From Algibacter miyuki (GTDB lineage Bacteria > Bacteroidota > Bacteroidia > Flavobacteriales > Flavobacteriaceae): a DNA stretch of 64,000 nucleotides. Made by a program: the position numbers and the translations under genes. Of the stretch, positions 1 through 9,300 are shown in pieces. The stretch is from assembly GCF_030409805.1 (NCBI RefSeq), contig NZ_JAUFQP010000010.1, forward strand, positions 439,001 to 503,000, read 5' to 3'. The notes beneath the pieces were generated by a model. The model did not search any database and had not been told where the DNA came from. It saw only the letters and a program-made list of their open reading frames with translations. Positions within the stretch are counted from its first letter, which is position 1; every line of letters starts with the position of its first letter.

Positions 1-2
1 AT

Positions 3-1340
3 TCATTACTAGCCATGTTAGAGCTTTTGGTTAGAGAACCGCTAACCATTATATTCACGATTATCGTGATGTTTACTATTAGTGTAAATCTTACTATTTT
101 CGTTTTTGTATTTATTCCTATTTCTGGACTTATTATTTCACGCGTTGGAAAAAGTTTAAAAAAACATTCTAATCGTGTACAAGAAGAAAACGGCATGTTT
201 CTTTCTGTTTTAGACGAAACGCTTAACGGCTTAAAAGTGATTAAAGGTTTTAATGCTGAAGATAAATTCAATAGAATTTTCACAACGTCTACAAACCGAT
301 TGTTTAAATTTTCGAACAACTTAGCCCATCGTCAAAACTTGGCTTCTCCAACTTCTGAATTTTTAGGAATTGTGGTGATTGCAGTGATATTATTATATGG
401 TGGAAAAATGGTTTTAGTTGATAAAATATTAACCCCAGACCAATTTATAACTTACATGGTTCTGGCTTATAACATTCTAACACCAGCCAAAGCAATCAGT
501 AAAGCGAGTTATAAAGTAAAAACCGGTAACGCATCTGCCGATCGTGTTTTAGAAGTTCTAAATACAGAATCTACCTTAAAAGATTCACCAAATGCGATAA
601 CCAAAAAAGACTTTTCTAATGAAATAAAATTAAACAACATCTCCTTTAAATATGAAGATGAAATGGTTCTGAAAAACTTCTCAATTTCAGTGCCTAAAGG
701 AAAAAGTATTGCGTTAGTTGGTCAATCTGGAAGTGGAAAATCAACCATTGCTAATTTAGTTACCCGTTTTTACGATGTTAACGAAGGTAGTATTACCATA
801 GATGGCGAAAACATTAAAAACCTAACAAAGCATTCACTTCGGAATTTAATGGGCTTAGTAACTCAAGATTCTATCCTATTTAACGATTCAGTAAAAAACA
901 ACATCCTTATCGGAAAAGAAGATGCTACGGATGATCAAATTATCGAGGCCTTAAAAATTGCAAACGCTTGGGAATTTGTAAAAAACCTTCCGAAAGGTAT
1001 TGACACCAATATTGGCGATGCTGGAGGAAAACTTTCAGGAGGCCAAAAACAACGTTTAAGCATTGCGCGTGCTGTACTTAAAAACCCACCAATTATGGTG
1101 TTAGACGAAGCTACTTCGGCATTAGATACAGAAAGTGAACGCTTGGTACAAGATGCCTTAGAAAACATGATGAAGAATAGAACCTCCATCATTATTGCAC
1201 ATCGTCTATCAACCATCCAAAATGCTGATGAAATTATTGTTTTAAATAAAGGTGAAATTACAGAACAAGGAAAACACCAAGATCTTATTACCAAAAATGG
1301 TGTTTATAAGAAACTAGTAGATATGCAAAGTTTCGAATAA
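3..1340 (+). CDS. ABC exporter, MsbA-like lipid/multidrug type (5' end outside window)
   Basis: C-terminal part of an ABC half-transporter that fuses a membrane domain to an ATPase. The reading frame is open to the left edge (residues S-L-L-A precede the first Met at 15), so the true start lies outside the window. Two hydrophobic stretches in the first 60 residues and another near residues 115-150 belong to the membrane domain. The ATPase has Walker A GQSGSGKST, the signature LSGGQKQR, Walker B IMVLDEATSALD and the H-loop IIAHRLST, so all catalytic motifs are present. The family exports lipids (lipid A core flippase in Gram-negatives) or drugs; the substrate cannot be told from sequence. A strong terminator follows directly. 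Confidence 0.9.
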   Translation, partial: SLLAMLELLVREPLTIIFTIIVMFTISVNLTIFVFVFIPISGLIISRVGKSLKKHSNRVQEENGMFLSVLDETLNGLKVIKGFNAEDKFNRIFTTSTNRLFKFSNNLAHRQNLASPTSEFLGIVVIAVILLYGGKMVLVDKILTPDQFITYMVLAYNILTPAKAISKASYKVKTGNASADRVLEVLNTESTLKDSPNAITKKDFSNEIKLNNISFKYEDEMVLKNFSISVPKGKSIALVGQSGSGKSTIANLVTRFYDVNEGSITIDGENIKNLTKHSLRNLMGLVTQDSILFNDSVKNNILIGKEDATDDQIIEALKIANAWEFVKNLPKGIDTNIGDAGGKLSGGQKQRLSIARAVLKNPPIMVLDEATSALDTESERLVQDALENMMKNRTSIIIAHRLSTIQNADEIIVLNKGEITEQGKHQDLITKNGVYKKLVDMQSFE

Positions 1341-1361
1341 AACAGAATATCATAAAAAAGT

Positions 1362-1397
1362 AAAAAGGATAGAGACTTGGGGGCTTCTATCCTTTTT
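1362..1397 (+). terminator. Rho-independent terminator of the ABC exporter gene
   Basis: The arms AAAAAGGATAGA and TCTATCCTTTTT enclose a short loop and are followed by a T run. It lies 22 bp after the stop codon of the exporter. The rest of 1398-1632 is AT-rich with no gene and presumably holds the promoter of the sigma-factor operon; no clear TAnnTTTG box was identified. Confidence 0.8.
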
Positions 1398-1632
1398 TTA
1401 TTCCTGTTAGACTTGGGGAAGACTAACAAATTAAGTAGGTTACTGATACAAATTTAAAACAAAAGACCATACAAAACAAGAATAAAATGCATTTTAGCGA
1501 AATAAGATGTTTTTAATCGATAAAATAGATTTCAAATCACTCATTTGTAATCTTTTACAACTTTAATAAAAGATTCAAATTTCAATTAAACCTTTTGTAC
1601 ATTTATAAGTCTAATAAATAAAGTATTTTTTA

Positions 1633-2175
1633 GTGACGGACGAATTAGAACTCATAGAACAATTAAAATCGGACATCCATAGAGAACAAGCCTTTAGAGC
1701 CTTAATAACGCAATATAAAGAACGCTTATATTGGCATATTCGAAATATTGTAAAATCGCATGACGATACCGACGATGTGCTGCAAAACACCTTTATTAAA
1801 ATTTATAAAAACATAGATAAATTTAAAGGCGACAGTAAACTATATTCTTGGATGTATCGTATAGCTACTAACGAATCGATAACATTTATAAATAAAAATG
1901 CGAAACGATTACAAACTAGTAATGAAGAAGTACAACAACTAGCCTTAAACAATTTAACATCTGATGTTTATTTTGAAGGCAGCGATATTCAACTCAAATT
2001 ACAACAAGCAATAGCCACATTGCCAGACAAGCAACAATTGGTTTTTAATATGAAGTATTTTGAAGATATAAAGTATAAGGATATGTCGGAAATTTTGGAA
2101 ACCAGTGAAGGCGCTTTAAAAGCATCGTACCATTTGGCCGTAAAAAAAATTGAAGCCTATTTAACTCAAGATTAA
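1633..2175 (+). CDS. RNA polymerase sigma-70 family factor, ECF type
   Basis: A 180-residue protein with the two-domain layout of ECF sigma factors. Region 2 is seen around residues 45-85 (DDVLQNTFIKIYKNIDKF, then YSWMYRIATNES). Region 4 is at about 127-175 (LPDKQQLVFNMKYFEDIKY, then a helix-turn-helix with SEGALKASYHLA). It would bind core RNA polymerase and redirect it to a small regulon. The start chosen is GTG at 1633, which gives the normal N-terminus TDELELIEQL. It leads a three-gene operon with a single-TM protein and a secreted helical protein, the usual layout of sigma factor, anti-sigma-like regulator and envelope effector in Flavobacteria. The signal sensed is unknown. Confidence 0.88.
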   Translation: MTDELELIEQLKSDIHREQAFRALITQYKERLYWHIRNIVKSHDDTDDVLQNTFIKIYKNIDKFKGDSKLYSWMYRIATNESITFINKNAKRLQTSNEEVQQLALNNLTSDVYFEGSDIQLKLQQAIATLPDKQQLVFNMKYFEDIKYKDMSEILETSEGALKASYHLAVKKIEAYLTQD

Positions 2176-2208
2176 ACCTTTTTAACAAATACAAGTCTTA
2201 TTAATAAG

Positions 2209-2709
2209 ATGAAAACAAATAAATTACATAACATTAACGACAGTGGTTTTAAAACACCCGAAGATTATTTCAATAATCTAGAAGATCGTGTATTAAGCAA
2301 TATAAAGCTTAATGAAGCGGTTAGCGACCCTGGTTTTAAAGTACCCGACCATTATTTTGATTCATTAGAAAACAAGATTTTAAATCAGGTGTCTGAAAAA
2401 GAAACCACGAAAGTAATACCTTTATTCAACAGAAAGAATTTACTATACGTTTCAAGTATTGCAGCTGCAGTGCTGTTACTCTTTAACCTTTCCATTTTTG
2501 AAACTCAATCAGATTGGGATAACATTGACCTGGAGACCGTTGAAAATTATATTATAACAGAAAATCTAGGTTCAGAGGAAATTGCATCCTTACTATTGGA
2601 AGATGGAGATATTTCCGAAGAAAGTTTTAGCGATATCGAATTTACAGACGAAGCTGTAGAAGGATACTTTTTAGAGAATACTTCTGTAGAAGATTTAATT
2701 ACAAACTAA
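2209..2709 (+). CDS. Single-pass membrane protein, probable anti-sigma-like partner
   Basis: 166 residues, 33 bp downstream of the sigma-factor gene. The cytoplasmic N-terminus contains a duplicated motif, GFKTPEDYF (13-21) and GFKVPDHYF (42-50), each followed by a similar helix (NLEDRVLSNI / SLENKILNQV). One transmembrane segment lies at about 78-97. The periplasmic C-terminus is very acidic. This is a common unnamed flavobacterial protein that follows sigma-factor genes. The role of holding the sigma factor at the membrane is inferred from gene order and topology, not from a recognised anti-sigma domain. Confidence 0.65.
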   Translation: MKTNKLHNINDSGFKTPEDYFNNLEDRVLSNIKLNEAVSDPGFKVPDHYFDSLENKILNQVSEKETTKVIPLFNRKNLLYVSSIAAAVLLLFNLSIFETQSDWDNIDLETVENYIITENLGSEEIASLLLEDGDISEESFSDIEFTDEAVEGYFLENTSVEDLITN

Positions 2710-2764
2710 AAAATAATATTAGCATGATAATCATGCGTCCTGAAAAACAAAAAACTCAAACCTT

Positions 2765-3220
2765 ATGAAAGCACATATTTTAACCCTTTTTATACTCCTG
2801 TTTTCGGTGAGTGTAATTGCGCAACACAAAGATGACGACAGAGAAAAGATTCAAGCTTTAAAAGTCTCTTTTATTACAGAAAAGCTAGACTTATCAGCTA
2901 AAGAAGCGCAAGCCTTTTGGCCTATTTACAATGCATACGGAGAAAACTCTAGAAAGTACAAGTATCAAGATATGCGCAATATTCGTAAAGAAATTAAAGA
3001 TAATATTTCGACATTAAGTGATGCAAAAGCCAAAGAATTATTAGATAAATTTGTTGAAGCTGAAAATAATTTGCACCAAGAACGTGTAAACCTAATTACT
3101 AATTTAAAGAAAATAATTTCGCCAAAAAAAATAATTTTATTAAAAGCTACCGAGGACGATTTCAACAGAAAACTTTTTGATGAGTATAAAAAACGTAAAC
3201 GTAGTGACACTAAAAAATAG
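2765..3220 (+). CDS. Secreted helical periplasmic protein (Spy/CpxP-like fold possible)
   Basis: 151 residues with a clear signal peptide (MKAHILTLFILLFSVSVIAQ). The mature protein is almost entirely charged alpha helix (KVSFITEKLDLSAKEAQAFW, then a long helix around residues 85-120). The LDLSAKEAQAFWPIYNAY motif is typical of a flavobacterial family annotated as sensors of stress or heavy metals. It is the third gene of the sigma-factor operon, which suggests an envelope-stress target or sensor. A convergent gene follows, with a shared bidirectional terminator between them. Confidence 0.6.
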   Translation: MKAHILTLFILLFSVSVIAQHKDDDREKIQALKVSFITEKLDLSAKEAQAFWPIYNAYGENSRKYKYQDMRNIRKEIKDNISTLSDAKAKELLDKFVEAENNLHQERVNLITNLKKIISPKKIILLKATEDDFNRKLFDEYKKRKRSDTKK

Positions 3221-3250
3221 GAACAATAGCTTAGAAACTTTATAAAACAA

Positions 3251-3284
3251 AAAACTCAGGATTAGATGTAATCCTGAGTTTTTT
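3251..3284. terminator. Bidirectional terminator between convergent genes
   Basis: Inverted repeat ACTCAGGATTA / TAATCCTGAGT with an A run before and a T run after. It serves the rightward gene ending at 3220 and the leftward gene ending at 3316. Confidence 0.85.
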
Positions 3285-3315
3285 GTTTTAATTCTAATTG
3301 TACTCTTTTTTCTAA

Positions 3316-5337
3316 TTACATTTTTACAATTATAAATTCAGACCTTCTATTAAGTTGGTGTTCCGCTTCACTACACTTAACGCCATTTTTACACTTATTA
3401 ATCAATTGAGATTCGCCAAAACCTATAGCGCTTTCAATTCTTCCCGCATTTATACCTTGGCTTATAATATAATCTCTTGTCGATTTAGCTCTTCTATCAG
3501 ATAATTTTAAGTTATAATCATCACTATTTCTTGCATCGGTATGAGACTCAATCTTTATAACCATTTTTGGATATTGCGTCATCAATAAAACAATTTTATT
3601 TAATTCTATAGAAGCATCGCTTCTTATAAACGACTTATCTAAATCGAAATAAATAATACCAATTTTTATTTTCAAAACGCCGCGCTCTTCAACAATTAAC
3701 CTATCTAATGTTTCCATACCAAGCGCTACTATAGTTTCTCCTTTTTCATTTAAGGTTAACACAGGTTTTTCTTTAACATCATACCCTGTTTTATCTGCAA
3801 TAACTTTAAACTTTGTATTACAATCTAAAACGGTATCAAATTGATATGCACCTGCGAGGTTTGTTGTTGTCGTTTCTAATTCTGTTCCATTTTCAGAATA
3901 CAAACTCATTTTAACATCGGCAATACGTTCGCCTGTTATAGTATTGGAAACATAACCTCTAATAGATTGTTCGCATAATGGTGCTTCTAACTCTAACCTA
4001 ACGAATGAATATATATCATCATCACCTTTTCCAGATAACCTATTAGAACATACAAAACCTTTGTTTTTTGCTTCATTTACAATGAAACCAAAATCGTCTA
4101 ACTCACTATTTAAAGGAGCGCCTAAATTTACTGGTTTATTAAACTGAGTCTCCTGTATTTTACTTTCGTAAACATCTAAACCACCAAGTCCTAAATGCCC
4201 GTCTGAGGCAAAGTATAATGCATTATCTGTTATAAACGGAAACATTTCGCGACCAGCCGTATTTATTTTTTCACCTAAATTTCTTGGTTTACTATACCCT
4301 GTATACGTACTATCTTTTATTGCTTTATTTATGTTTTCGTCTAGAATATCTACCACAAAAATATCGGTTGCTCCAATCGCCCCTGGCATATCTGAAACAA
4401 AATATAGCAACTTGCCATCTGGACTTACTGCGGGATGTCCAACAGAATAATTTTCGCTATTAAAAGGCAGTTCTTTTATGTTTCCCCAAATAGGCAAACT
4501 GTCTTTATCTTTTTGTAATTCGGCACTATATAACTTTAAATGATTGGTACCTTTACCGTCTCTTTCTAATTTACCATCATAATTATTTCTGGTAAAATAA
4601 ACTTTAGTTTCATCTGGTGAAAAGCTTAACGTAGCTTCGTGATATCGTGTGTTTATGCTTTTAGAAAACTCTTCTATTAATCTCACATCCGATTCTATAG
4701 CATTTAATTTTCCTAAATACATATTTAAAAAAGGTTGTTCATTCCAATGATAAATTCGGGTGTGATAATTAGAAGAATCCACAGCAGATGAATACACCAA
4801 TTGGTCTTTATAATACATTGGACCAAAATCTGAATATTTTGTATTTACAGATATATTTTTTAAAACAAATCCGGGTTCAATATCCAAAACATCTTCAATA
4901 GTTAATGTTTTTTGATTTAATAAAACAGACCTATCATCATTGTTTTCCGTTCTTTTAGCAAACTCTTTCATCCAGCGTTTTGCTTCTCTATATTTTCCTA
5001 TACCTTCTAACGCATGGGCATATCTAAAAATATATTCGGCATCTACATCTGTATAATATTCTGATATTAATTTATCATACCATACATATGCTTTTTCCAT
5101 ATCCGTATTAAAAAAGTACGAATCTCCAGCTCTTTTTAAAAGCTTCACATAAGTTGAATCGTTAGTTTTAATGCTTGAATTATTTCTTCTGTCTATTTTA
5201 TTAAGTTCGAATTCGTATAAAGCAGAAGCTTCTTTGTACCACATTCTATCGAACAATTTATCGGCCTTTCTCGTTGAACTTTGAGCAAAAGAAATACTTA
5301 TTGTAAATAGAAATAAAAGTGTAATTGTATTTTTCAT
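3316..5337 (-). CDS. OmpA-family protein with TPR-like and PD40 repeats (T9SS adhesin partner)
   Basis: About 673 residues. The signal peptide MKNTITLLFLFTISISFAQ favours the ATG at 5337; an in-frame ATG nine bases earlier is the alternative. The order is a TPR-like helical region (about 25-150), PD40/WD40-like beta repeats including FSPDETKVYF and VSPDGKLLYFVSD (about 150-445), a carboxypeptidase-regulatory-like domain (about 460-540), and a C-terminal OmpA peptidoglycan-binding domain with FDLDKSFIRSDA and the SHTDARNSDDYN...LSDRRA motif (about 560-673). Proteins of this layout occur next to PorP/SprF and giant adhesins and are thought to anchor T9SS or gliding components to the cell wall. 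Downstream of PorP/SprF in the same operon. Confidence 0.85.
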   Translation of the reverse strand: MKNTITLLFLFTISISFAQSSTRKADKLFDRMWYKEASALYEFELNKIDRRNNSSIKTNDSTYVKLLKRAGDSYFFNTDMEKAYVWYDKLISEYYTDVDAEYIFRYAHALEGIGKYREAKRWMKEFAKRTENNDDRSVLLNQKTLTIEDVLDIEPGFVLKNISVNTKYSDFGPMYYKDQLVYSSAVDSSNYHTRIYHWNEQPFLNMYLGKLNAIESDVRLIEEFSKSINTRYHEATLSFSPDETKVYFTRNNYDGKLERDGKGTNHLKLYSAELQKDKDSLPIWGNIKELPFNSENYSVGHPAVSPDGKLLYFVSDMPGAIGATDIFVVDILDENINKAIKDSTYTGYSKPRNLGEKINTAGREMFPFITDNALYFASDGHLGLGGLDVYESKIQETQFNKPVNLGAPLNSELDDFGFIVNEAKNKGFVCSNRLSGKGDDDIYSFVRLELEAPLCEQSIRGYVSNTITGERIADVKMSLYSENGTELETTTTNLAGAYQFDTVLDCNTKFKVIADKTGYDVKEKPVLTLNEKGETIVALGMETLDRLIVEERGVLKIKIGIIYFDLDKSFIRSDASIELNKIVLLMTQYPKMVIKIESHTDARNSDDYNLKLSDRRAKSTRDYIISQGINAGRIESAIGFGESQLINKCKNGVKCSEAEHQLNRRSEFIIVKM

Positions 5338-5348
5338 GGCGTTCATAT

Positions 5349-6266
5349 TTAAAAGAATCGTGGCGATTTTAATTGTTTTTCTCTAGATCTTAGTTCGAAA
5401 CGCAACATGATTTCATGACTTCCTGAATTGAAATTTTTCAACCTAGTTGTTGTGGCATCATAGGCATAACCTACCATTATTTTAGGCCCTAATTGTAAGC
5501 CTAATAAACCACTAACAGAATCGTCCCATCGATAAGCAACTCCTAACCTTAGCACTTCATCAAACATAAAATTAGCTGATACGTCTGCAATCATTGGAGC
5601 TCCAACAACAAACTTTCCTAAAAAGGCCGGTTTAAATTTAATCCGAGGCGTTAAATCGAACACTTTTCCTGCGATTAAAAAGTAATGTAATCGTTCGGCA
5701 GCTACAGCGTTTTGAACGCCATCATAATGTTCGTTAGTTAAGAAATTTGGTACCGATAGCCCGATGTAACTATCCTCACTATGCCAATATACACCGGCTC
5801 CAACTGTTGGTAAAAACTTGTTATCTATAGGTTGCTGAAAAACGTTTTCGTCTTCCTGAAACGAACCCCTAGACCAATCTACATTCAATAAACGTCCACC
5901 TCCTTTTATTCCGAAAGACAGTTTGCTTTCATAATTTAAATTAATGGTATATGAAAAGTTAGCATCGAGGAAAAATTCATCTGAAGGCCCTAGTCTATCA
6001 TTGACTAAAACAACGCCTAATCCTACGTTTTTTCCTACCGGAGATTCTATACTAAACGATTGTGTTTCTGGCGCACCATCTAATCCTACCCACTGGGTTC
6101 TATGTAATCCTGTAGCGGTTAAATGACCTCTAGAACCAGCATAGGCAGAATTTACAGTTAGTGTATTAAACATGTAGTCTGTGTATTGTGGGTCTTGCTG
6201 TGCATTTGCATGATAACATGCAAATACTACAGCGAGACTAAATACTATTTTAAATTTTAAGTTCAT
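5349..6266 (-). CDS. Type IX secretion system membrane protein, PorP/SprF family
   Basis: 305 residues with signal peptide (MNLKFKIVFSLAVVFACYHANAQ) followed directly by QDPQYTDYMFNTLTVNSAYAGSRG, the hallmark start of PorP/SprF proteins. The rest is an amphipathic beta-strand pattern of an outer-membrane barrel ending in an aromatic residue. PorP/SprF paralogs are known partners for secretion or surface attachment of type B T9SS substrates such as SprB. Its position between the giant adhesin and the OmpA/PD40 gene, on the same strand with very short gaps, points to a dedicated adhesin-export operon. Confidence 0.9.
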   Translation of the reverse strand: MNLKFKIVFSLAVVFACYHANAQQDPQYTDYMFNTLTVNSAYAGSRGHLTATGLHRTQWVGLDGAPETQSFSIESPVGKNVGLGVVLVNDRLGPSDEFFLDANFSYTINLNYESKLSFGIKGGGRLLNVDWSRGSFQEDENVFQQPIDNKFLPTVGAGVYWHSEDSYIGLSVPNFLTNEHYDGVQNAVAAERLHYFLIAGKVFDLTPRIKFKPAFLGKFVVGAPMIADVSANFMFDEVLRLGVAYRWDDSVSGLLGLQLGPKIMVGYAYDATTTRLKNFNSGSHEIMLRFELRSREKQLKSPRFF

Positions 6267-6308
6267 CTTTAAATTCTTGTGTTTTTAACTATATACTGTG
6301 TTCTTAAT

Positions 6309-9300
6309 TTATCTTACTATGTAAAGCCATCCTGATCTTGGTTCAGACCCGTCTCCTAAATCGAGGACGTAATAGTATGTTCCTACAGGTAGTTTTTTGT
6401 TTTTATTTACAACGGCTCTTCCGTTCGATATACCATCAAATGTATTATCGTAACCTTCTTTTATGTAAACTACATTACCCCATCTGTTATAAATTTGAAG
6501 TTCATTATTAGGGTAGTTATCAATACAATCAATTACGAAGAACTCATTTTTGCCATTTCCGTTAGGCGAGAATTCATTATAAATATGTAAACACTGCGGT
6601 ACTATGGTTGCCTCATCACTATCATTATTTTCATTAGAATCGATTTGATCTAAAAATTCAAGTGATGCTGTATTTACATAATCATTAACATCTATTACTT
6701 TAACAGTAATCTCTAATGTTTCATTTGCTCCTCCTGAAACTATTGGCAATGTCCATAAACCAGATGCTTCACTATAAATACCAGATGAAGCAACATAAGA
6801 TTTAAACTCATAACCATTTGGCAATACATCTCTAATTTCTACAGATGTGGCATCAATACCGCCTAAATTGTTTGCCTCAATGGTAAACACAATCTCATCT
6901 CCTATTGAAGGATTTCCGTTATCAACCGTTTTTGTTACAGCGATATCTACGATTGGTGTGTTAATGAATGCTGCATCTTCATCATTTTCACTTTGGTCCC
7001 CATCATCATTATCTGGAGTACTGTTAGGATCAAACTGATCGCTAGCAATAATTTGAGCAATATTTAAATACTCACCATCTTGCAATGTTGGCATGTTCAC
7101 TGTAGCATTGTACGTAATTGTTAATCCTGTTAAAGGCACATTTAAACCTGTCCAAGTAATAATATTGCTTCTAAGTTCTCCACCATGACTGATATTAGCA
7201 ATATTGCTATAACCAATAGGCAATAGATCTTCTAAAGCAACACCTGTTGCAGCATCTACTCCTGCGTTATTTATTTGAAGTGTAAATGTTACCACATCGC
7301 CTACGTTAGCATTCATATTGCTTACAGATTTGGTTAAACTTAAATCTGCTGTTTCAGTCATTACCAAAATACGATCTTCATCATCTTCACTTTGATCGCC
7401 ATCATCATTATTTGGTGCACTATTAGGATCGATCACATCACTTGCTGTAATTTCAGAGATGTTTAAATATTCCCCTGCAGCGCCTGTTGGCTCGTTAATT
7501 AATACATCGATAAACAATGTTTGAGAACTTCCGTCTGGCACGGTTCCAACAGTCCATAATCCTGATATTTCATCATATATTCCTGAAGTTGCACTAAAAC
7601 GTACAAAGTCAAAACCTTGCGGTAATAAATCAGTTACCTCTACTCCTGTAGCAGCATCTGGTCCCGCATTGCTCACAGTTATTTGGAATGTAATTTCATC
7701 TCCTGTATTTGGCGTAATCTCATTATCTACAACTGTTTTTATTAATGATAAATCTGCCAAGGCATCTACTGGAGATACTAATATATTATCCTCATCATCT
7801 TCACTTTGGTCGCCATCATCATTGTTTGGTGATGAATCATTATCCGCGACATCAGAAGCTGATATTTGAGCAGTGTTAAAATAATCTCCCGCACCATTCA
7901 CTAACGCATCAATCAATAAAGTTTCAGTTGTTCCATTAGCAATATTACCAACGTTCCAAATCCCTGTTATTTCATCATAAGTTCCAGATGTAGAGCTAAA
8001 CAAGCTATAATCGAAACCGGATGGTAATAAATCAGTAACCTCTACTCCTGTTGCGTTCTCTGGTCCATCATTGGTTACGGTTATTATAAACGTAATTTCC
8101 GAACCTACTAAAGGCGAAGTATCTCCATCAACAACACCTTTTGTTAATGATAAATCGGCTACTGAAATTACAGGAGTGACTTCAGCACTAGCTTCATCAT
8201 CTTCACTTTGATCGCCATCATCATTATTTGGTGTAGAATCCGAATCTAATATATCAGAAGAAGTGACTTGTGCTATATTCAGATAGTCTCCTGAAGGATT
8301 CACCAATACATCAATAAGTAAAGTTTCTGATTCGCCATTGGCTATGCCTCCGATACTCCACAATCCGGTAACTTCATCGTAAACTCCAGATGTTGAGCTA
8401 AATAAAACAAAGTCATACCCTGATGGTAATAAATCGGTAACTGTTACGCCTTTCGCATCTTCCGGACCATCATTAGTCACGGTAATTTGGAAGGTGATTT
8501 CTGAACCTATTAAAGGTGTTAAATCATTATCTACAACCGTTTTCGCTAATGAAAGATCTGAAACAGATACAACTGGTGTTACAATAGCACTATCCTCATC
8601 ATCTTCACTTTGATCGCCATCATCATTATTTGGTGTAGAATCCGAATCTAATATATCAGAAGAAGTGACTTGTGCTATATTCAGATAATCTCCCGAAGGA
8701 TTCACTAATACATCAATAAGTAAGGTTTCTGATTCGCCATTGGCTATGCCTCCGATACTCCACAATCCGGTAACTTCATCGTAAACTCCAGATGTTGAGC
8801 TAAATAAAACAAAGTCATACCCTGATGGTAATAAATCGGTAACTGTTACGCCTTTCGCATCTTCCGGACCATCATTAGTCACGGTAATTTGGAAGGTGAT
8901 TTCTGAACCTATTAAAGGTGTTAAATCATTATCTACAACCGTTTTCGCTAATGAAAGATCTGAAACAGATACAACTGGTGTTACAATAGCACTATCCTCA
9001 TCATCTTCACTTTGATCGCCATCATCATTATTTGGTGTAGAATCCGAATCTAATATATCAGAAGAAGTGACTTGTGCTATATTCAGATAATCTCCCGAAG
9101 GATTCACTAATACATCAATAAGTAAGGTTTCTGATTCGCCATTGGCTATGCCTCCGATACTCCACAATCCGGTAACTTCATCGTAAACTCCAGATGTTGA
9201 GCTAAATAAAACAAAGTCATACCCTGATGGTAATAAATCGGTAACTGTTACGCCTTTCGCATCTTCCGGACCATCATTAGTCACGGTAATTTGGAAGGTG

